From Roseateles hydrophilus (GTDB lineage Bacteria > Pseudomonadota > Gammaproteobacteria > Burkholderiales > Burkholderiaceae_C), in contig NZ_JAPPUY010000002.1 in NCBI RefSeq assembly GCF_026712245.1, forward strand, positions 248,001 to 312,000: a stretch of DNA of 64,000 nucleotides. The letters run 5' to 3'. This document shows, piece after piece, positions 49,506 through 57,320 of this stretch. A program made the position numbers and the translations under genes. The notes beneath the pieces were generated by a model. It had not been told where the DNA came from and made no database searches. It saw only the letters and a list, made by a program, of their open reading frames with translations. How positions within the stretch are numbered: the stretch's first letter is position 1; each line of letters starts with the position of its first letter.

Positions 49506-51196
49506 AGCGGCGTGAGTTTGTCGCGCTGGGTGTGGCCAGCGCCGCTCTGCCGGCATGGGCAAAGACCGCCGGGTTCGATGCCCAGGCCGAGGCCTTCCTC
49601 GAAGCCCTGTGGCAGCAGGATGCGGACGCCGCCGTCATGTCCGGCCGCTTCGAGTTTGCCGGGCGCATCCGCCTGCCCGGTGCCGCGCAGCGGGCCGCGA
49701 TGCGCGGTTTCCTGGCCGGCTGGCGCCAGCGCTTCCAGGCCGTGCCCGAGGCCAGCCTGTCCACCGCCCAGCGCATGGACCGCGCGATGCTGCTCGCCAA
49801 GATCGAGAGCGATCTGTGGCGGCTGGACACCTTGCGCGAATGGGCCTGGAACCCCGCTGAGCACAACCCCGCCGCGCCCATCGACCTGACGCTGAACACC
49901 GACTGGGCCCCCGTGCAGCAGCGCGTCAAGGCGCTGCATGCGCGCATCCGGCAACTGCCGGCCTTCTACGCCGAGGCGCGCAAGAGCCTGGCCGGCGTCA
50001 CGCGCGAGCACACCGAGCTGGCGCTGCAGCAGGCGCCGGGCGTGCTGGCGGTGCTGGAGGACCTGGAGTCCCACGCCCAGCAGGTGGGCCTGGGCGCGCT
50101 GATGCAGCCCGACCTCGACAAAGCGCGCCGTGCCGTGGCGGGCTACCAGGCACACCTGAACACGCTGCTGCCCGGGGCCAAGCGCAGCTTCCGCCTCGGC
50201 GCGGCGCTGTACGAACCCAAGTTCCGGCACGACATCCAGTCCGCCCGCACGGCGCGCGACACCTACGAGGCCGCGCTGGCCCGCCGCGAGGCCGTGCTGG
50301 CCAGCATGCAGACGCAGGCCACGGCGCTGTGGCCCCGCGTGATCGGCAGCGAGCCGCTGCCGGCCGACCGTTTCGCGCTGATCGGCCGCGTCATCGACAA
50401 GCTCAGCGTGCGGCACGTGGCGCGCGAGAAGTTCGTCGACGAGATCCGTGCGCAGATCCCGCAGCTGGAGGCCTGGATACGCCAGCACGACCTGCTGACG
50501 CTGGACCCCGCCAAGCCGCTGGTGGTGCGCGAGACCCCGGTCTACCAGCGCGGCATTGCCGGCGCCAGCATCGAGGCGCCCGGCCCCTACCGTCCGCAGG
50601 ACAGCACGTACTACAACGTCACGCCGCTGGACGACCTGACGCCCGAGCAGGCCGAGAGCACGCTGCGCGAGTACAACCACTGGATCCTGCAGATCCTCAA
50701 CATCCACGAGGCCATCCCGGGCCACTACACGCAGCTGGTCTATGCCAACCAGGCGCCCAGCAAGGTCAAGGCCTTGTTCGGCAGCGGCTCCATGGTGGAG
50801 GGCTGGGCCGTCTACGGTGAGCTGATGATGCTGGAGAGCGGCTATGGCGCCTCACCGGAGATGACGCTGATGTGGGGCAAGTGGCACCTGCGCTCGGTCA
50901 CCAACACCATCCTCGACTACAGCGTGCACGTGCTGGGCATGAGCGAAGCGGACGCGCTGGACCTGCTGACCCGACAGGCCTTCCAGACCGAGCGCGAAGC
51001 CAAGGAAAAGTGGCGTCGCGTGCAGCTCACCTCGGTGCAGCTGACGAGCTATTTCAGCGGCTTCAGCGAGATCCACGCGCTGCGTGAGCAGCTGAAGGCC
51101 CAGCCGGGCTTCCAGCTCAAGGCCTTCCATGAGAAGTTCCTGAGCTACGGCAGCGCGCCGGTGCGCTTGATTGCGGCGGAGATGGGCAAGGCCTGA
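49502..51196 (+). CDS. DUF885-family exported protein, putative metallopeptidase
   Basis: 564 residues. A Tat-like N-terminus (MKRREFVALGVASAALPAWA, twin Arg at residues 3-4) suggests export. The DUF885 hallmark NIHEAIPGHYTQLVYANQAP carries HExxxGH, a metal-binding signature, followed by GSMVEGWAVYGELMMLESGY, which supplies a further Glu. A peptidase is likely but the substrate is unknown. Start is GTG at 49502, overlapping the gshB stop, so it may be translated together with glutathione synthetase. Confidence 0.88.
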   Translation: MKRREFVALGVASAALPAWAKTAGFDAQAEAFLEALWQQDADAAVMSGRFEFAGRIRLPGAAQRAAMRGFLAGWRQRFQAVPEASLSTAQRMDRAMLLAKIESDLWRLDTLREWAWNPAEHNPAAPIDLTLNTDWAPVQQRVKALHARIRQLPAFYAEARKSLAGVTREHTELALQQAPGVLAVLEDLESHAQQVGLGALMQPDLDKARRAVAGYQAHLNTLLPGAKRSFRLGAALYEPKFRHDIQSARTARDTYEAALARREAVLASMQTQATALWPRVIGSEPLPADRFALIGRVIDKLSVRHVAREKFVDEIRAQIPQLEAWIRQHDLLTLDPAKPLVVRETPVYQRGIAGASIEAPGPYRPQDSTYYNVTPLDDLTPEQAESTLREYNHWILQILNIHEAIPGHYTQLVYANQAPSKVKALFGSGSMVEGWAVYGELMMLESGYGASPEMTLMWGKWHLRSVTNTILDYSVHVLGMSEADALDLLTRQAFQTEREAKEKWRRVQLTSVQLTSYFSGFSEIHALREQLKAQPGFQLKAFHEKFLSYGSAPVRLIAAEMGKA

Positions 51197-52411
51197 TCAG
51201 GCCCGCTGCACCTGGTGCCCGGCAGCGGCCTTGTAGGCGTTGACCTCGGCCGCCACCTCGGCCGGGCTGATCACGTCAGCCAGCCGGGCGAAGCCTTCGG
51301 GGGCCAGCGCCTCCACTCGGTCCAGGATGGCGTCCAGCCCCTCGAGGCGGTTCATCTCGACGATGCGGGCGCACAGCGGCCGGCGCTCGTTTTCGTAGGT
51401 GGCCAGCGCCGCAGCCAGCTCGGTGTGGCGCGTCAACGCGTCGGCCAGTGCCTGCGCATCCATGATGGCCTGCGTGGCCCCGTTGGAGCCGATGGGGTAC
51501 ATCGGATGCGCCGCATCGCCCAGCAGCGTGGTGGGGCCCAGGCGCCAACGCGGCAGCGGGTCGCGGTCCACCATGGGCCATTCCAGCATCTGCTCGGCGC
51601 GGGTGATGAGGCCGGGCACGTCCAGCCAGTCGAAGCGCCAGGTGCCGAAGGTCGGCAGCAGGTCGTCCAGCTGACCCGGGCGGCTCCAGTCGGCGCGGTC
51701 GGGTGCGGTGAGGCCGGGCACCGGCTCGCGCACGCGGCGGTCGGCAATCCAGTTGATGAGCTGCAGCCCGTCGGCGCGCGGCGCGCTGAGCGGGTAGACA
51801 ACGAACTTGGCCTGGCTGTGGCCGGCCTGCACCATGGTGCGGCCGTCAAGGAAGGGCGGCGCCCAGGTCGTGCCGCGCCACATCATGACGCCGCGCCAGC
51901 AGGGCGTGCCCTCGTCGGGCGCGAGTCGCTTGCGCAGCGCGGAGTGGATGCCGTCGGCGCCGACGATGAGGTCGGCCGCCTGCTCGCGCGGGCCGTCGGT
52001 GGTCTCGATCAGGGCCACGTGGCCGTCGCGCACGCCCACCACGCGCTGGCCGCTCAGCACCGTCAGCCGGGCGCAGGCCTCGCGCCACAGCAGCATCTGC
52101 AGCTCGCCGCGGTGGACGCTGAACTGCGGGTGGCTGTAGCCGCCATACACGCCGCGTGCATCGCGGTGGATGGTCTGGCCGTGCTTGTTGGCGAACACCA
52201 GGGCCGAGGTTTCCACCGCCATGGCGCGCAGCGCCGGCAGCAGGCCCAGGCCCTCCAGCACGCCCACCGCATGCGGCAGCAGGTTGATGCCCACGCCCAG
52301 CGGCCGCGGCTCGCGCACGGCCTCCAGCACCGTGACGGCATGGCCGCGTTGGTGCAGCGCCAGCGCCGCCGTCAGCCCGCCGATGCCGCCGCCCGCGATC
52401 AGGATGTTCAT
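51197..52411 (-). CDS. FAD-dependent aromatic-ring-type monooxygenase
   Basis: 404 residues. FAD-binding N-terminus ILIAGGGIGGLTAALALHQR (GxGxxG), then the DGADGIHS-like motif LIVGADGIHSALRK and the second FAD motif LLGDAAHPMYPIGSNGATQA of the salicylate-hydroxylase/UbiH class. It probably hydroxylates an aromatic or heteroaromatic compound with NAD(P)H and O2. Divergent from a MarR gene whose operator region lies between them, so induction by the substrate is plausible (inference). Confidence 0.9.
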   Translation of the reverse strand: MNILIAGGGIGGLTAALALHQRGHAVTVLEAVREPRPLGVGINLLPHAVGVLEGLGLLPALRAMAVETSALVFANKHGQTIHRDARGVYGGYSHPQFSVHRGELQMLLWREACARLTVLSGQRVVGVRDGHVALIETTDGPREQAADLIVGADGIHSALRKRLAPDEGTPCWRGVMMWRGTTWAPPFLDGRTMVQAGHSQAKFVVYPLSAPRADGLQLINWIADRRVREPVPGLTAPDRADWSRPGQLDDLLPTFGTWRFDWLDVPGLITRAEQMLEWPMVDRDPLPRWRLGPTTLLGDAAHPMYPIGSNGATQAIMDAQALADALTRHTELAAALATYENERRPLCARIVEMNRLEGLDAILDRVEALAPEGFARLADVISPAEVAAEVNAYKAAAGHQVQRA

Positions 52412-52415
52412 GGAT

Positions 52416-52461
52416 TCAGGGTAAGCGAGATAGTTGCGCTACGCAACAAAAACTACCCTGA
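52416..52461. promoter_or_regulatory. nested inverted repeats between the monooxygenase and MarR genes
   Basis: Outer arms TCAGGGTA (52416-52423) and TACCCTGA (52454-52461) enclose an inner palindrome GTTGCG-CTA-CGCAAC (52433-52447), with almost the same centre. They fill the 54-base divergent promoter region, a fitting place for a MarR operator that controls both genes. Confidence 0.65.
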
Positions 52462-52465
52462 GTGC

Positions 52466-52999
52466 ATGAGCAAGACCGACAGCGCTGCGGCGCCTGCGCC
52501 CGAGGGGCTGATGCTGCCCGTGCCCGGCGTGGACTATGGGCTGCTGGACGGTCTGCTGGGCTATGCGCTGCGCCGCGCGCAGAACGCGCTGTACCTGGAC
52601 TTCCACCGTGCCACGGCCGCCTGGGACGTCAGCCCGCAGCGCTTTGCGGCGCTGGTGCTCATCGCCCGCAACCCGGGCATGCGGCAGGGGCTGTTGGGCC
52701 AGGCCATGGGCCTGCATCGCAGCGGCGCGCTGCGCCTGACCGATTGGCTCACCGCGCAAGGCTGGGCCGAGCGCCGCGACGCGCCCGACGACGCCCGGGC
52801 CTGGGGCCTGCACCTCACCGCCGCCGGCAAGCGGCGCCTGGCGCAGCTGGAAGCCGCCGTCGCCGCGCATGACCGCACACTGTTGGCCGGCCTCGGCGAG
52901 CAGGGGCCCGCATTGAAGGCGGCACTCGACCGCCTGGCCTGGGTGGCCACCGCCCAGAGCACGACACCGCAGAACAAACCCAGGAGACAGACACCATGA
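52466..52999 (+). CDS. MarR-family transcriptional regulator
   Basis: 177 residues. Winged helix domain: LDGLLGYALRRAQNALYLDF, SPQRFAALVLIARNPGMRQG, LLGQAMGLHRSGALRLTDWL and the wing RRDAPDDARAWGLHLTAAGK. MarR proteins usually repress and release DNA on binding phenolic ligands. Divergent from the FAD monooxygenase and followed, with a four-base overlap, by a Bug-type binding-protein gene, so the three probably form one catabolic or sensing unit. Confidence 0.92.
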   Translation: MSKTDSAAAPAPEGLMLPVPGVDYGLLDGLLGYALRRAQNALYLDFHRATAAWDVSPQRFAALVLIARNPGMRQGLLGQAMGLHRSGALRLTDWLTAQGWAERRDAPDDARAWGLHLTAAGKRRLAQLEAAVAAHDRTLLAGLGEQGPALKAALDRLAWVATAQSTTPQNKPRRQTP

Positions 53000-53958
53000 T
53001 GGATCGCCGCCACGTTCTTGCCTCACTCGCGGCGCTGCCGCTGGCCGCCCGCGCACAGGGCCAGCCGCCGCGCCTCCTCGTCGGCTTCCCGGCCGGCGGT
53101 TCGGTGGACGCCACCGCGCGCCGGCTGGCCGAGTTCGCGCGCGGCAAGCTGGCCGACAGCGTGCTCGTGGAGCAGCGCGTGGGAGCCGGTGGCCGCATCG
53201 CCATTGCGGCACTGAAGGATGCCGCGCCCGACGGCCAGACGCTGCTCGTCAGCCCGTCGTCCATGTTCACCATCTACCCGCACGCCTACCGCAAGCTGGC
53301 CTACCACCCGGCCAACGACGTCATCGCCGTCGCGCCGCTGGCGCTGTCCACCTGCGGCTTCGGCGTCGGGCCCATGGTGCCGGCCACGGTCAGGACGCTG
53401 GCCCAGTTCGCCGACTGGGCCAAGGCCAACCCCGACAAGGCCGCCTACGCGTCGCCTGCGGCCGGCGCCATGCCGCACTTTCTGGGCAACCAGTTCGAGC
53501 GCGCCGCCGGCCTGGCCCTCACGCATGCACCCTACCGCGGCGCCGCGCCGGGCATGCAGGACCTGATGGGCGGCCAGATCGCGTCGGGCTGCTTCTCGGT
53601 GGGCGACTTCCTGCCCCACCTTGCCGCCGGCCGCGTGCGCCTGCTGGGCGTGACGGACAAGGCCCGCTCGCGCTTCGCGCCCGATGTGCCCACCTTCGAG
53701 GAGCAGGGCTTCAAGGGCATCGTGGGCGTGGAGACCTACGGCCTGTTCGTGCCCGCCCGCACGCCGCAGGCCGTGGTGGACAAGCTGTCCGACGTGGCCC
53801 GCGCTGCGGTGCGCGAGCCGGCCGTGGTGGAGGCGCTGGCCAAGCTGGGCTTCGAGCCGCTGAGCCAGGCGCCGGCCGACTACGCCCGCCGCCTGGCCGC
53901 CGAGCGCGACTACTGGGGCCCGGTGGTCAAGGCCTCGGGCTTCTCGTCGGACGACTGA
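52996..53958 (+). CDS. Bug-family periplasmic binding protein (tripartite tricarboxylate type)
   Basis: 320 residues. A Tat-like/Sec leader (MDRRHVLASLAALPLAARAQ) is followed by the Bug fold: LLVGFPAGGSVDATARRLAE, VEQRVGAGGRIAIAALKDAA, LVSPSSMFTIYPHAYRKLAY, YRGAAPGMQDLMGGQIASGC and LLGVTDKARSRFAPDVPTFE. Family members bind carboxylates or amides, but no TctA/TctB membrane partners are near. Overlaps the MarR gene (ATGA) and sits beside an aromatic-type monooxygenase, so an aromatic acid ligand is a reasonable guess. Confidence 0.9.
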   Translation: MMDRRHVLASLAALPLAARAQGQPPRLLVGFPAGGSVDATARRLAEFARGKLADSVLVEQRVGAGGRIAIAALKDAAPDGQTLLVSPSSMFTIYPHAYRKLAYHPANDVIAVAPLALSTCGFGVGPMVPATVRTLAQFADWAKANPDKAAYASPAAGAMPHFLGNQFERAAGLALTHAPYRGAAPGMQDLMGGQIASGCFSVGDFLPHLAAGRVRLLGVTDKARSRFAPDVPTFEEQGFKGIVGVETYGLFVPARTPQAVVDKLSDVARAAVREPAVVEALAKLGFEPLSQAPADYARRLAAERDYWGPVVKASGFSSDD

Positions 53959-54001
53959 GCGGGCGCTGCCGACAAGCGCTTGCTCCGCTGCTGACGCGCG
54001 C

Positions 54002-54832
54002 TCAGGCCGACGCCGCCAGGCGGGCGCCCAGCAGGCCCAGGCCGAACAGCAGCCAGTCGTTGAGGATGTGGGCGCCGGTGGACACCCAGATGTTCTTGGT
54101 CAGCAGCCAGGGCAGCGTGAGCACCAGGCGCGCCGAGCCGATGATGACGATGCACTGCACGAGGTTCCAGCCGTAGGTGGGCAGGTGGATGAGCCCGAAC
54201 AGCAGCGACGACACGCCCCAGGCCAGCAGCACGGCCTGTCGGCGCCCCAGCCCGAAGCGCTGTGTCAGCAGCGCCATCAGGGCCAGGAAGGGCAGCAGCG
54301 TGATCAGTTCCTCGCCCAGCAGCTGCGGCAAGGTCTTCGCAAAGAACGTGAGGCGCTCGGTCGTGTCCATGGCGAGCAGCTGGCCGGCGGCGGCGTTGTT
54401 CGTCACGTCGCTGAAGCTGCGCACCAGGCTGCCGATGCTCATGCTGATGACCACATTGAGCAGCGCAAAGCCCACCATCAGGCGCAACTCGCGCGCGCCG
54501 ACTCGCCCGAACACGGTCCGCCAGTGGTGCGGCGCAACGCGGGCCAGCGCGGCCAGCGGCAGCGCGACGAACAGCACCGCCGGTGCCAGCGTGCCGGCCA
54601 CGCCGGCCGGCCAGGGCAGGGGCGCGATCAGCGCCGCAAAGCCGGCCACCACGCCAGCCATGACGAGCAGCCATTGGGCGGCGGACAGCGCCACCGGCCG
54701 GCCGTTGTAGAACGGAAAGTCGCCGCTCCTGCCTTCCAGCCGCAGGCGTTGTGAGGGCGGGAGGGGGTGAGGGGCGTGCTGGGTCACGGGGGCCTTTGTG
54801 GCAGAGGGGGGCGGGGCGCAACGGGCCCGCAT
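54002..54832 (-). CDS. CPBP-family intramembrane protein (Abi/CAAX protease-like)
   Basis: About 276 residues, eight hydrophobic helices. The family motif pairs are seen: GEELITLLPFLALM (EE; the usual Arg four residues on is Leu), FGLIHLPTYGWN (FxxxH) and GAHILNDWLLFG (HxxN). These are the putative catalytic residues of CPBP/Rce1-like proteases. Substitution of the Arg may reduce activity. The start is uncertain; a GTG at about 54787 (VTQHAPH) would remove a proline-rich leader. Convergent with the Bug-protein gene. Confidence 0.75.
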   Translation of the reverse strand: MRARCAPPPSATKAPVTQHAPHPLPPSQRLRLEGRSGDFPFYNGRPVALSAAQWLLVMAGVVAGFAALIAPLPWPAGVAGTLAPAVLFVALPLAALARVAPHHWRTVFGRVGARELRLMVGFALLNVVISMSIGSLVRSFSDVTNNAAAGQLLAMDTTERLTFFAKTLPQLLGEELITLLPFLALMALLTQRFGLGRRQAVLLAWGVSSLLFGLIHLPTYGWNLVQCIVIIGSARLVLTLPWLLTKNIWVSTGAHILNDWLLFGLGLLGARLAASA

Positions 54833-54908
54833 GATGGCCCGGCCGCGTCGCGGCAGGCAAGCCTGCCGGCAGGGCTAGCATGCGCCCCTCATCAATGGAG
54901 TTGATCTC

Positions 54909-57320
54909 ATGCCCTGGCGCCGCCTGGCCGTTGGCCTCGCAGTCTGTCTCTCGCTGCACACCGCCGCGCTGGCGGCCACCGACACCGCCCGGCTGCACAC
55001 GCTGCTGACCGCGCAGCGCTATGCGCAAGCCCGGCCCGCGCTGGACGCGCTGCTGCGCGTGCGCCAGCCCGACGCCGCCGAGCGCGCCGTGCTCTACCAA
55101 TGGCTGTTCGCGCGGGATGACACCGCTGCGGTCGCACGTCGCACCCGCCAGGTGCTGACCGACGCGCGGGCCGAGGCCGTGGACCTGCTGGCCGCCGGGC
55201 GGCTGGCGCTGTCGCTGCAGGACCATGAGCGCGCGCGCCAGTGCTTCGAGCGCGCGCTGCGCCAGGCCACGCGCCCGGCCGAGCGGGCCGAGGCGCTGCG
55301 CGGCCTGGGCCAGCGGCACTACCAGCTGCGCGAGTTCGACGCCTCGCTCGCGCAACTGGAGCAGGGCCTGGCCGCCGAGCGCACGGCCGACGGCCTGAGC
55401 GCGCTGGCTGACACGCTGATCCGCCTGGGCCGTACCGAGGACGCCATCGCCGCCGCCGAGGCTGCCGTGGCGCTCAACCCGCATCACGAAGCCGCCCACT
55501 ACCTGCTGGGCAACGGCTATGTGCGCGAGAACTACACGCAGCTCGCCGCGCGGCTGGGCGGCGAGCTGGCGCCGCTGCTGGCCGAGGTGCGGCGTGCGTC
55601 CGACGCCTTCGAGCAGGGCCGTTTCGACGAGGCGCTCGCGCTCAGCCTGGCCGTGCTGCAGCGCTGCCCGCAGCTGGGCCGCGCGCATGCCATCGCGGCC
55701 AAGGCGCTGGAGTCGCAGCGCTTTGCCATCGACGTGCGCCGCGCCGACTACGAGCGCCGCTTTGCCGCCACGCCCATGCCGGTCATCCCCGGCATCGAGC
55801 GCTATGTGCTGAACTGGCAAGACCTGTCCCCGCGCCACCGCAAGCGCGTGGCGCTGTCGGTCGCGCCGTGGAAGGCCTTCATCCCGGTGCTGGTGGAGGG
55901 CGGGGCGACGCACTTCATCAAGCCGATGTGGATGCGCCTGTCCGAGACGCCGCAGGCGCAGGCGCTGAAGGACGCGCGCATCGACTACGACTCGCGCCTG
56001 TGGGACGACGTGCGCGGCATGGGCGGCCACTTCACCGTCACCGGCATCGAGGACGTGGAGCGCAGCATCTTCGACAAGTACAACACCGTGCTGCACGAGC
56101 TGACGCACCAGGTGCACGGCGTGCTGACGGCCGACCAGGCGCGCGAGATCCAGGCGCTGTACGCCCGCGCCAAGGCCCGCGACGCGAAGACGCGCCAGGC
56201 CTTCCTGTCGCGCTATGCGGGCGGCTCGGTGTGGGAGTACTTCGCCGAGGGGGCCAACGCCGAGATGTCGCCGCGCCGTGACGCCTTCGACGGCCGCGAG
56301 ATCGTGCGCGAGCGCCTCGTCGCGACCGACCCGGCCCTGCGCGCGCTGGTGCGCCGGCTGTTCGCGCTGCGCGACACGCGGGCCAGCCTGCCGGTGGCGC
56401 TGGTCAAGGCCGGCCAGCAGAAGCTGGAGGACGGCAAGCTGGCCGAGGCCACGCCGCTGTTCGAGCGCGCGCTGGCGCTGGCCCCGGCCGACGAGGACGC
56501 GCTCGGCGCCCGGCTCTACGCGCTGGCGCTGGCCGGCGAGGGCGACGCGGCCCGCGCGCTGGCGGGCCGCGCGCTGGCCCGCCACCCGCGCAGCGGTGCG
56601 CTGCATGTCACGGCGGCCGATGCGCTGTGGCATGGCGGCGCCTCGCTCGCGGCCGACGTGGTGCCGGCGCTGGCCCGCGCCGCCGCCGGGCTGCAGGGCG
56701 AGGACGCCTTCCGCGTGAACCTCGCGCTGGCCGACCACCACCGCCGCCTGGGCCAGGTGGCGCCCGCGCTGGCCGCCTACCAGGCCGTGCTGGCCTACCA
56801 GGGCGACCAGCCCGAGGCGCTATGGGGCCGCGCCGCCACGCTGGCGCTGGACGGCCGCTGGGACGCCGCCTTTGCGCAGTACGAGGCCGTGCTGCGGCTG
56901 CGCACGGGCCTGGTGCCGCTGCGCCGTGACTACGCGCTGGACCTGCTGCGCGCCGGCCGCGTGGACGCTGCCCGCGTGCAGCTGCGCGAGGCCCTGCTGC
57001 TGGACCCGCGCGACCCCGACACGCTGGCGCTGCAGGGCTGGCTGGCGCTGCAGGCGGGCGACGCGCCCGGCGCTCAGCGCATTGCCGAGCAGGCGCTGGC
57101 GCTGGGCGGCTGGAGCGACCTCGCCCGCATCGTGCAGGCCGGCGCGCTGCAGGCCCAGGGCCAACAGGACGCTGCGCAGCAGGCCATTGCGCCGCTGCGC
57201 CAGCGCATGGCTGACGGCAGCGCGCCACGCTACGTCTACCGCGCCGACAAGTCCGCCTGGTTCTCGGTGCATGAGCTGCCGGCCAGCGAGCGCCGCGTGC
57301 TGGCGCTGCTGGTGAAGTGA
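54909..57320 (+). CDS. exported TPR protein with HExxH...EYFAE zinc-peptidase signature
   Basis: 803 residues. Signal peptide (WRRLAVGLAVCLSLHTAALA), TPR-like repeats at about 30-270 (DALLRVRQPDAAERAVLY, ALRGLGQRHYQLREFDASLA), then a central domain (about 285-510) and more TPRs (about 510-790). The central domain carries VLHELTHQVHGVL (His396, Glu397, His400) and, 43 residues on, VWEYFAEGANAEM (Glu443, Glu447), a gluzincin-type arrangement. The HExxH...E(F/Y)FAE pattern resembles the anthrax lethal factor-like group, from memory. Overlaps the FUSC gene (GTGA). No close relative recognised; function unknown. Confidence 0.8.
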   Translation: MPWRRLAVGLAVCLSLHTAALAATDTARLHTLLTAQRYAQARPALDALLRVRQPDAAERAVLYQWLFARDDTAAVARRTRQVLTDARAEAVDLLAAGRLALSLQDHERARQCFERALRQATRPAERAEALRGLGQRHYQLREFDASLAQLEQGLAAERTADGLSALADTLIRLGRTEDAIAAAEAAVALNPHHEAAHYLLGNGYVRENYTQLAARLGGELAPLLAEVRRASDAFEQGRFDEALALSLAVLQRCPQLGRAHAIAAKALESQRFAIDVRRADYERRFAATPMPVIPGIERYVLNWQDLSPRHRKRVALSVAPWKAFIPVLVEGGATHFIKPMWMRLSETPQAQALKDARIDYDSRLWDDVRGMGGHFTVTGIEDVERSIFDKYNTVLHELTHQVHGVLTADQAREIQALYARAKARDAKTRQAFLSRYAGGSVWEYFAEGANAEMSPRRDAFDGREIVRERLVATDPALRALVRRLFALRDTRASLPVALVKAGQQKLEDGKLAEATPLFERALALAPADEDALGARLYALALAGEGDAARALAGRALARHPRSGALHVTAADALWHGGASLAADVVPALARAAAGLQGEDAFRVNLALADHHRRLGQVAPALAAYQAVLAYQGDQPEALWGRAATLALDGRWDAAFAQYEAVLRLRTGLVPLRRDYALDLLRAGRVDAARVQLREALLLDPRDPDTLALQGWLALQAGDAPGAQRIAEQALALGGWSDLARIVQAGALQAQGQQDAAQQAIAPLRQRMADGSAPRYVYRADKSAWFSVHELPASERRVLALLVK

